Source: Clostridiales bacterium
GTDB taxonomy: Bacteria; Bacillota; Clostridia; Christensenellales; Pumilibacteraceae
Assembly (NCBI GenBank): GCA_015055625.1
Contig: SVHU01000024.1
Location: forward strand, 1 to 41,864
DNA length: 41,864 bases
Direction: 5' to 3'
This document shows, one piece after another, positions 7,799 through 13,703 of this stretch. Both the position numbers and the translations under genes were made by a program. The notes below the pieces were generated by a model that was not told the DNA's origin, made no database searches, and saw nothing but the letters and a program-made list of their open reading frames with translations. The number at the start of each line of letters is the position of its first letter. The first letter of the stretch is position 1.

Positions 7799-7815
7799 GT
7801 CAGTTTATAACTGAC
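7799..7815. promoter_or_regulatory. Operator O3 (palindrome with a 3-base centre)
   Basis: A second exact copy of GTCAGTTTATAACTGAC, 37 bases centre-to-centre from O2 and just downstream of the predicted transcription start of the cassette, so it would act as a roadblock or cooperative site. Confidence 0.8.
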
Positions 7816-7922
7816 AAAATGCGAGTTACTTACAATAAAAAGAATTTATTGGTAGGATATAGTGTAACTAAACCCGCTAATAGTGTAACTAAAATTATTA
7901 TTTAAGAAAAGGAGTTTTTGAT

Positions 7923-8576
7923 ATGGGGTTATTTTCAAAAATTAAAGAGTTTTTTTCTACGCCTAGTCAAGACAAGAAACTAATTCTTCCGTCGTGTTGG
8001 ACACAGAAAGAACTGAATGACTATTTTAAATCGGGATTAGACCTTTTTTATGATTTTATATACAAACATTCGCCCAATAAAGGGATAGGGGAAGCTTGTA
8101 TTGCAATAGTTCAAATATATCAATCGATAATACTAGAAAACGAATTTAAGGTAAGTGGTATAAATGATTACAGCGAGCAAGATATACGGACTTTTGGTTT
8201 ATTATATGGTTTAGATCAGCTGTATAATAAGGAAAAATACCTTAAGTTTATAAATAAAAGCGATGTAAATAAAGATCTTTTGAAAAATTCTTTATGCGTT
8301 GGAAGAATAGAAAATAAAATATCCAAAATGTCTCGTTATATTTCAGAATTTATACTTGCATTTACAATTAATAAAAAAGCAAGTGTTAAAGATATGATTA
8401 ACAATCCTCAAATAGATATTTTTTTTAATAGGTATTTATTGGATTGTAATGTAATTAATAGAAACGATAGCATAGTTGAATTGGGAATAAAAATGGAGAT
8501 GTATGCAAATCAAATCCGATATTCTTTAGACTATTTATATAAGAAAATGCAAGATATTAATTATAACAATGAATGA
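7923..8576 (+). CDS. Unknown protein, first gene of the Xre-controlled cassette
   Basis: A 217-residue soluble protein I do not recognise. The start is well supported by AAAAGGAG 9-10 bases upstream. The N-terminus MGLFSKIKEFFSTP is a short amphipathic helix that could touch a membrane. The rest looks mainly alpha-helical and rich in Asn, Lys, Ile and Tyr (for example ACIAIVQIYQSIILEN, GLLYGLDQLYNKEKYL and SRYISEFILAF). I see no catalytic motif. The base composition is visibly more AT-rich than the flanking housekeeping genes, which suggests acquisition. It is followed, after an operator-like palindrome, by a membrane/coiled-coil gene. A phage-like, defence or stress cassette is possible, but nothing in the sequence decides it. 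Confidence 0.8.
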   Translation: MGLFSKIKEFFSTPSQDKKLILPSCWTQKELNDYFKSGLDLFYDFIYKHSPNKGIGEACIAIVQIYQSIILENEFKVSGINDYSEQDIRTFGLLYGLDQLYNKEKYLKFINKSDVNKDLLKNSLCVGRIENKISKMSRYISEFILAFTINKKASVKDMINNPQIDIFFNRYLLDCNVINRNDSIVELGIKMEMYANQIRYSLDYLYKKMQDINYNNE

Positions 8577-8585
8577 ATTAATATT

Positions 8586-8604
8586 GGTCAGTTTGTAACT
8601 GACC
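8586..8604. promoter_or_regulatory. Operator-like palindrome inside the cassette
   Basis: GGTCAGTTTGTAACTGACC, the same palindrome as O2/O3 with one centre substitution and an extra G/C pair. It lies between the first and second genes of the cassette. As RNA it would fold into an 8-bp hairpin. Confidence 0.65.
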
Positions 8605-8650
8605 GATTGAAATTAAGAAACAATTAACACGATTTAGAGGAGGGGAGAGA

Positions 8651-8965
8651 ATGAAACCTTTTGTAAAAATGGATATGGTAACTTACATAATATTTTTGTT
8701 AGTATCTATAATTATTCCACCATTATTTATAATTAACCTGATAATTTTTTTAGTCCAAGTAATTCCTCGAGCAATAATTGCAGCAAAGGAGAACAAAGAG
8801 AATAAGAAAGATGAGGAATTTATAAGAAAAGCACAAGAAGAAAAACAAAGAAAAGAGTTTGAAGAAATGTTAAAAAAAATTCAGGAAATTGAACAACAAA
8901 ATGATATTGAGAAAGAAATAAAAATCCCAAAAGATGGAGATGGCGAGGGGAAATGGGGCATTTAG
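8651..8965 (+). CDS. Small membrane protein with a charged coiled-coil tail
   Basis: A 104-residue protein not assigned to a family. Residues about 10-38 (TYIIFLLVSIIIPPLFIINL and on) are hydrophobic with a Pro-Pro in the middle, either one long kinked segment or a tight hairpin. From about 44 to 88 it is almost only Lys, Glu, Gln, Arg and Ile (for example AQEEKQRKEFEEMLKKIQEI), a clear coiled coil. It ends in a Gly/Asp-rich tail. A strong ribosome site GAGGAGGGGAGAG precedes the ATG. Its last 13 bases overlap the next gene, so the two are translationally coupled. It may be a membrane anchor or scaffold for its neighbours; that is inference. Confidence 0.8.
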   Translation: MKPFVKMDMVTYIIFLLVSIIIPPLFIINLIIFLVQVIPRAIIAAKENKENKKDEEFIRKAQEEKQRKEFEEMLKKIQEIEQQNDIEKEIKIPKDGDGEGKWGI

Positions 8966-9591
8966 TTAAAGTAAGAAAAAATTTACAGCATATTAACGAT
9001 TTACGAAAGATAGACGAAGCGTTAGATTATGTTTTAAAAAAAATTATACGTTATACAACGTCTTTCGATATCGTATCCACAAGGAATTACGTACTGTTTA
9101 CAAGTGAAAGAATAAAATATTCGTCTGTTTTAGATGAAGAGCAAATAACCGGCTTGTCGTTCTTTCTTGCTGAAAAATTAGAACAGCGTAGTGATATGTG
9201 GGAAGAGAAAGAAGTAAATCCTCTTAATATTGGAAATTATTGTGACGAAGAAACAAAAAGAATTTTATGGATAGTAGATCTAACTTATTACGTAAAGTTT
9301 TTTATAAAAGCAGTTATGCAATGTGATTTAGGAGATGGAACACTACTTAATAACCAATGGAAAGCCACGTTTTCGCCACGTTACAGGAAAAAAAATAAAG
9401 AAGTTAGCGCCTTGAATGATGAATTTTATAAATTGGTTGAAGAGTGTGAGTATAAAACAAAGTACGCATCAGAAGATATTTTTTCTTCGTTATCTCGACG
9501 GAAACTGTTAAAAACAAAAGAATTAATGCAAGTTCTTGAGAATATGTATAACAAATACACATGCATTTTAGAAAAATACGGTAAAGAGTAA
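8953..9591 (+). CDS. Unknown soluble protein, third gene of the cassette
   Basis: A 212-residue protein I cannot assign. It begins MGHLVKVRKNLQHINDLRKI, overlaps the end of the preceding gene by 13 bases in another frame, and has GGCGAGGGG as its ribosome site inside that gene. It is rich in aromatic and charged residues, predicted mainly helical, with Trp and Cys scattered (EKLEQRSDMWEEKEV, KRILWIVDLTYYVKFFIKAV). No signal peptide, clear membrane segment or catalytic motif is seen. Close coupling to the membrane/coiled-coil gene suggests the two products act together. Confidence 0.8.
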   Translation: MGHLVKVRKNLQHINDLRKIDEALDYVLKKIIRYTTSFDIVSTRNYVLFTSERIKYSSVLDEEQITGLSFFLAEKLEQRSDMWEEKEVNPLNIGNYCDEETKRILWIVDLTYYVKFFIKAVMQCDLGDGTLLNNQWKATFSPRYRKKNKEVSALNDEFYKLVEECEYKTKYASEDIFSSLSRRKLLKTKELMQVLENMYNKYTCILEKYGKE

Positions 9592-9617
9592 TAATATAGA
9601 AAAAGGAAGCTTAATTT

Positions 9618-10037
9618 ATGAAAATATTAAAAAGAATAATAGGTTTTATATTAATTTGTATCATAAGTTGTGGAGTACTTATTTCGTGTGAAGCGGAAAA
9701 AGAAAAAAAATTACCAGAATACATATATAACAAGAACGGAGAAAGTATAGGATATATTCGTAATGATTTCATTTTTAGTTTTGACCGAATTGCGGTTGCT
9801 GAGTATGATAGAGAGAAGAGAATATTTTTTAATAGGCAAGGATATGTGGGAGAAATTTATAAAGATAAATATTTAATTTATAATGAAGAATCTAAATATA
9901 AAAATATAGGTCCTCAAATAATGTCTGTAAAACCTATTCCGCTATTTAGGATGAAGCAGGCTTCTATTCAGCCAATTACCAACAAACCAAAGTTTAGGAA
10001 TATATTAATTATTAACGGACGAATTTATATAGAGTAG
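9618..10037 (+). CDS. Small lipoprotein, possibly beta-flower-like, fourth gene of the cassette
   Basis: A 139-residue lipoprotein: MKILKR, a hydrophobic core, and a lipobox with Cys24 (VLISC). The mature part shows about four short related strands: YIYNKNGESIGYI, FIFSFDRIAVAEY, IFFNRQGYVGEI and YLIYNEESKYKNIG. This rhythm (aromatic, turn with Asn/Asp-Gly, then hydrophobic) resembles the four-fold beta-flower proteins, but I hold that only weakly. It is the only exported product of the cassette apart from the membrane protein, so the cassette spans cytosol, membrane and surface. The ribosome site is AAAAGGAAG. The C-terminal 40 residues are basic and featureless. Confidence 0.75.
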   Translation: MKILKRIIGFILICIISCGVLISCEAEKEKKLPEYIYNKNGESIGYIRNDFIFSFDRIAVAEYDREKRIFFNRQGYVGEIYKDKYLIYNEESKYKNIGPQIMSVKPIPLFRMKQASIQPITNKPKFRNILIINGRIYIE

Positions 10038-10043
10038 CAATAA

Positions 10044-10090
10044 TTTTTTCTCTCTTTCTTTTCTAAAGTTTAGGAGAGAAATTTTTTTAT
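10044..10090 (+). terminator. Weak terminator after the cassette
   Basis: A TTTCTCTC arm faces GAGAGAAA, with CTAAA/TTTAG inside, followed by TTTTTTT. The loop geometry is poor, so I call it with moderate confidence. Confidence 0.5.
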
Positions 10091-10108
10091 GTTACTCACA
10101 AAAATCGC

Positions 10109-10147
10109 TTGACATGCATATACTTTAAGTGATATCATTGTGATATC
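10109..10147 (+). promoter_or_regulatory. SPFH-gene promoter with a GATATC dyad over the -10
   Basis: TTGACA (10109-10114), 18-base spacer, TATCAT (10133-10138). The -10 region is covered by an inverted repeat: GATATC (10131-10136), five bases, GATATC (10142-10147). This looks like an operator overlapping the -10. Confidence 0.75.
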
Positions 10148-10174
10148 AAAACAAAATCAAGGAGTAGGGTTGAA

Positions 10175-11173
10175 ATGGAAGAAAAGATTTTGACAGGGCG
10201 CAAAAACGGAATGATTGCGCTGATTGTATGTGTAATAGTGGGTATTGCATCTATCGTAGGCAGTATTTTCGGCGCTATAATAATGGAAACGACGGGGAAT
10301 TGGTTGTTGTTCGTACCGTGCATTATAATAGCTTGTGTTTTTTGGTTTCCTTTGTGTGGACTTAAAGTTCTTCGTCCGCAAGAAGCGCTTGTGCTTACGT
10401 TGTTTGGAAAGTATATTGGAACGCTTAAAGGCGAGGGTTTTTATTGTGTAAATCCGTTCTGTATTGCTGTAAACCCTGCGTCAAACACCAAGCTTAACCA
10501 AAGTGGCGACGTAGCTGTGTCGCCCATAAGGATTACAAGTAGTTCAGAACTAGCATCGCGCGCAAAAATTTCGCTAAAGATTATGACTCTTAACAACAAC
10601 CGTCAAAAGATTAACGATTGTCTTGGCAATCCCGTAGAAATTGGAATTGCGGTAACCTGGCGCGTAGTTGATACTGCAAAAGCGGTATTTAACGTGGATA
10701 ACTACAAAGAATATCTTTCCCTTCAGTGCGATAGCGCGCTTAGAAATATTGTAAGAATTTATCCTTACGACGTAGCGCCAAACGTTGATACTACCGGCGA
10801 CGGAATAGCGGATGAGGGAAGCTTGAGAGGTAGTAGTGAGGTAGTTGCAAAGCGTATTCGTGACGAAATTCAAAACAGGGTAGTTGAGGCAGGAATGGAG
10901 ATAGTAGAAGCGAGAATAACCTATCTTGCATACGCGCCCGAGATTGCTGCTGTTATGCTTCAGCGTCAACAGGCTTCTGCTATAATAGACGCAAGAAAAA
11001 TGATAGTGGATGGCGCTGTCGGAATGGTAGAAATGGCGCTTGCAAGACTTGAAGAGGGCGGAAAGGTTACGCTTGACGAAGAGCGCAAGGCGGCAATGGT
11101 GTCTAATCTTTTGGTTGTGCTTTGCGGAAATCACGATGCTCAGCCCATAGTTAACACGGGATCTTTGTATTAA
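10175..11173 (+). CDS. SPFH/band-7 domain membrane protein
   Basis: A 332-residue protein. Two membrane segments (about 12-36 and 43-62) are followed by an SPFH/band-7 domain: LKVLRPQEALVLTLFGKYIG, then a long alpha/beta part with VEIGIAVTWRVVDTAKAVFNV and the helical stretch RDEIQNRVVEAGMEIVEARI. The C-terminus has QRQQASAIIDARKMIVDGAV, a typical oligomerising helix. Proteins of this type form large membrane-associated rings and organise membrane microdomains or quality control. The next gene begins two bases after the stop and encodes a small RHH-like protein, a pairing I recall as recurrent. Regulation probably acts through the GATATC dyad upstream. Confidence 0.9.
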   Translation: MEEKILTGRKNGMIALIVCVIVGIASIVGSIFGAIIMETTGNWLLFVPCIIIACVFWFPLCGLKVLRPQEALVLTLFGKYIGTLKGEGFYCVNPFCIAVNPASNTKLNQSGDVAVSPIRITSSSELASRAKISLKIMTLNNNRQKINDCLGNPVEIGIAVTWRVVDTAKAVFNVDNYKEYLSLQCDSALRNIVRIYPYDVAPNVDTTGDGIADEGSLRGSSEVVAKRIRDEIQNRVVEAGMEIVEARITYLAYAPEIAAVMLQRQQASAIIDARKMIVDGAVGMVEMALARLEEGGKVTLDEERKAAMVSNLLVVLCGNHDAQPIVNTGSLY

Positions 11174-11174
11174 T

Positions 11175-11384
11175 ATGGCAAATAACGAAAACGAAAAAAA
11201 GCAGATACCTCTAAGGGTGTCGGCAAAGCTTTATAATGCGATAGCGCAGTGGGCAGAGGACGATTTTAGGTCGATAAACGGTCAGATCGAATATCTGCTC
11301 ACAGAGTGCGTGCGCCAGCGCAAAAAGAACGGCAAATACGTGTCGGACGAGATTGACGCTCCGCTTGAAATTGACATAAAATAG
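11175..11384 (+). CDS. Small ribbon-helix-helix (Arc-like) protein
   Basis: A 69-residue protein. KQIPLRVSAKLYNAIAQWAEDDFRSINGQIEYLLTECV, read as strand-helix-helix, fits the Arc/MetJ ribbon-helix-helix DNA-binding fold, in which the strand (IPLRVS) reads the DNA major groove. It starts one base after the SPFH stop codon, so it is translationally coupled. It may bind the GATATC inverted repeat in front of the operon as an autoregulator; that is inference. The tail YVSDEIDAPLEIDIK is acidic. Confidence 0.8.
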   Translation: MANNENEKKQIPLRVSAKLYNAIAQWAEDDFRSINGQIEYLLTECVRQRKKNGKYVSDEIDAPLEIDIK

Positions 11385-11405
11385 CGCATACGTGCGTATA
11401 ATTTT

Positions 11406-11607
11406 GGTGGGCAGACCCACAGTCGAAATAGTGTTTTGACAAGAGAGTATTTATAAGTCGAATTGTGTACTTAAAGCGTAGAATATCGACAAGTTTTTAG
11501 TGGGCAGACCCACAGTCAATATTGTACTTTAACAAAGCTAGTAAATTACTATTGTCAGTTCTTCAGTTTGGGAGTACGCCTGCGTACCGGTGGGCAGACC
11601 CACAGTC
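11406..11607. repeat. Three copies of a GTGGGCAGACCCAC palindrome with related linkers
   Basis: GTGGGCAGACCCAC followed by AGTC occurs at 11407, 11500 and 11590. The stretch after the second copy (11515-11566: ATAT, then TTTAACAAAGCTAGTAA, ending CAGTTCTTC) is the same linker module found many times at 33330-34030. The inverse, GTGGGTCTGCCCAC, occurs at 33604 and 34033. No ORF is present. The stretch 11385-11750 thus holds intergenic repeats only. Confidence 0.85.
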
Positions 11608-11631
11608 GATATGAAATTTTAACAAAGCCAA

Positions 11632-11690
11632 TCCTTAGACTGTCTTCTCCTTTGGGGAAGGTGGACGCGTAGCGGACGGGGGAGAGTGTA
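11632..11690. repeat. TTCTCCTTTGGGGAA-type dispersed repeat
   Basis: GACTGTCTTCTCCTTTGGGG then AAGGTGGACGCGTAGCGGACGGGGGAGAGT forms a long imperfect hairpin (CTTCTCC.TTTGGGGAAG and outer pairs). Similar repeats are widespread between genes in Clostridia, as I recall. It directly continues the third palindrome unit. Confidence 0.6.
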
Positions 11691-11750
11691 ATATAAGTCA
11701 ATCTCAATATTTGCAAAAAATACAACTATAAACATCAAGGGAAAACTTAA

Positions 11751-12665
11751 ATGAACGAAGTTATAGAAATTAAAAATTTATACAAGTCGTACGGCGAAGT
11801 AAAAGCTGTACAAGACCTTTCTTTCAAGGTGAAGAAGGGCGAGCTTTTTGCGTTCTTGGGCGTAAACGGAGCGGGAAAAAGTACTACTATTTCCATTATG
11901 TGTTCCGCGCTCAAAAAGGATAGCGGAAGCGTGGTTATAAACGGAAACGATATAGACAAGGAAAGCGACGATACAAAGCGCGCTTTGGGAATAGTTTTTC
12001 AAAACAGCGTGCTTGATAAATCGCTAAGCGTTTACGATAATCTTCGTTCGCGCGCGTCGGTATACGGAATACACGGCGCGGACTTTAAGAAGAGATTGGA
12101 CGAGCTTTGCGAGCTATTGGACTTCAAGGATTTGCTAAAGCGTACGGTGGGCAAGCTTTCGGGTGGTCAAAAGCGCAAAATAGACGTTGCAAGAGCGCTT
12201 ATTCACAAGCCCAAGATTTTAGTTTTGGACGAACCTACGACAGGGCTTGATCCTCAAACGCGTCTTACTCTTTGGACGGTGGTGGAAAATTTGCGTAAAA
12301 CCGAAAACATGACGGTATTTCTCACCACTCACTATATGGAAGAAGCTGCGGATGCGGACTACGTGGTAATTATAGATGCAGGCAAAATAGTAGCGGAGGG
12401 AACTCCCATTCAGTTAAAAAACAAGTATGCAGGCGACTACGTTACCATATACGGAATAGACGACAAAACCGCAGATATGCTGAATATCCCTTACGAAAAG
12501 GTGAGTGGAGCTCATAGATTTAGTGTAGACAGCACTGCAAGAGCTACCGAGCTTATTAAAAAATATCCCGAAATTTTTAACGATTATGAGGTGGTAAAAG
12601 GTAAAATGGATGCTGTTTTCCTTGCTGTTACCGGTAAGAAATTAGAGGGAGGCGACAACAAATGA
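11751..12665 (+). CDS. ABC transporter ATP-binding protein (DrrA type)
   Basis: A 304-residue nucleotide-binding subunit. Walker A GVNGAGKS is at 37-44; the signature LSGGQKRKIDVARAL and Walker B ILVLDEPTTGLD come about 100 residues later; a switch His follows in FLTTHYMEEA. A C-terminal extension of about 90 residues (after GTPIQLKNKY) is typical of the DrrA/NatA exporter class. It overlaps the permease gene by four bases (ATGA at 12662), so the two are co-translated. It is preceded by the ribosome site AAGGGA. The cargo cannot be told; drug, lantibiotic or lipid export are the usual roles. Confidence 0.93.
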   Translation: MNEVIEIKNLYKSYGEVKAVQDLSFKVKKGELFAFLGVNGAGKSTTISIMCSALKKDSGSVVINGNDIDKESDDTKRALGIVFQNSVLDKSLSVYDNLRSRASVYGIHGADFKKRLDELCELLDFKDLLKRTVGKLSGGQKRKIDVARALIHKPKILVLDEPTTGLDPQTRLTLWTVVENLRKTENMTVFLTTHYMEEAADADYVVIIDAGKIVAEGTPIQLKNKYAGDYVTIYGIDDKTADMLNIPYEKVSGAHRFSVDSTARATELIKKYPEIFNDYEVVKGKMDAVFLAVTGKKLEGGDNK

Positions 12666-13579
12666 AAACTTTCTGTGTAATGCTAAAACGTAATATAAAG
12701 ATGTTTTTTAAGGACAAGGGCTTGTTCTTTACGTCCATGATAACACCGCTTATTTTACTCGTTTTGTACGCAACGTTTCTCTCAAACGTGTACAAGGATT
12801 CTTTTATGGGCGTATTGGAAGAAGCTGGAGTAACCGTTGACGATAGGCTAATGAACGGACTTGTGGGCGGTCAGCTTTTCTCCTCGCTTTTGGCGGTAAG
12901 TTGCGTAACCGTATCGTTTTGCTCTAACATGCTTATGGTTCAGGACAAAGTGTCGGGCGCAAGAAAAGACTTTTTGATGGGACCTATCAAAAAATCAACT
13001 TTGGCGTTTTCGTACTATACCGCGTCGGCTTTTTCGACGCTAATAATTTGCATGCTAGCGATGGTTGCGTGCTTTATCTATATTGCGATAATCGGCTGGT
13101 ACATAACGGTTGCTGACGTGTTCTGCATTATCTTGGACGTGTTCTTACTCGTAATGTTCGGAACAGCGCTATCGTCCGTTATCAACTATTTCCTTTCTTC
13201 TCAAGGTCATATTTCCGCGGTTGGAAGCATAGTAAGTTCGTGCTACGGCTTTATTTGCGGAGCGTATATGCCACTTGCAAGCTTTGCAGACGGACTTAGA
13301 AACGTAGTAATGTTCTTGCCCGGAACATACGGAACTTCGCTCCTTAGAAACCACACGCTAAACGGTGTTTTTGCTGAAATGTCATCACAGCTTTCCGCTA
13401 GCAATTATCCGGCGGTTGACGAGGTTGTAAAAGGTTTGCGTGATAGCGTGGACTGCAATATCTACTTTTTCGATGGTCAGGTAGAGGTTGGAACAATGTA
13501 TCTTGTGCTTTCAGTAGCCGTTGTTGCGCTTGTTGCTACGTACGTTGTTATAAATATATTATCAAAAAAGAAAAACTAA
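12662..13579 (+). CDS. ABC-2 type transporter permease
   Basis: A 305-residue membrane protein with about six hydrophobic segments: near 20-42 (GLFFTSMITPLILLVLYATF), 70-92, 113-140, 150-170, 188-212 and 275-298. This is the ABC-2 permease topology. A soluble outer loop of about 60 residues before the last segment contains SVDCNIYFFDG. The preceding ATPase overlaps by four bases. A strong terminator follows. Confidence 0.92.
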   Translation: MKTFCVMLKRNIKMFFKDKGLFFTSMITPLILLVLYATFLSNVYKDSFMGVLEEAGVTVDDRLMNGLVGGQLFSSLLAVSCVTVSFCSNMLMVQDKVSGARKDFLMGPIKKSTLAFSYYTASAFSTLIICMLAMVACFIYIAIIGWYITVADVFCIILDVFLLVMFGTALSSVINYFLSSQGHISAVGSIVSSCYGFICGAYMPLASFADGLRNVVMFLPGTYGTSLLRNHTLNGVFAEMSSQLSASNYPAVDEVVKGLRDSVDCNIYFFDGQVEVGTMYLVLSVAVVALVATYVVINILSKKKN

Positions 13580-13588
13580 AAATAAATA

Positions 13589-13624
13589 GTTCGCTACGAA
13601 AAAAACGTGGCGGACTTTTTATTT
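13589..13624 (+). terminator. Intrinsic terminator of the ABC-2 exporter
   Basis: GTTCGCTACG, a 7-A loop, CGTGGCGGAC, then TTTTTATTT. All ten positions pair, counting G-U pairs. Confidence 0.9.
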
Positions 13625-13703
13625 GTGCAAATTCAATTTAAGTATAAATGCCTTAAATTATGTCAAAAATCTTCCCTAAAGACGATAATCACGGAGAGAT
13701 TTT

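Noticed and set aside
7492-10037. Calling the Xre cassette a prophage remnant or toxin-antitoxin system.
   Set aside because: There is no integrase, terminase, structural or lysis gene, and no toxin motif; the Xre protein alone does not justify either label.
11407-11603. Regular repeats that could suggest a small CRISPR array.
   Set aside because: The repeated unit is a 14-base palindrome with 75-80 base gaps that are themselves related repeat modules; no cas gene is near.
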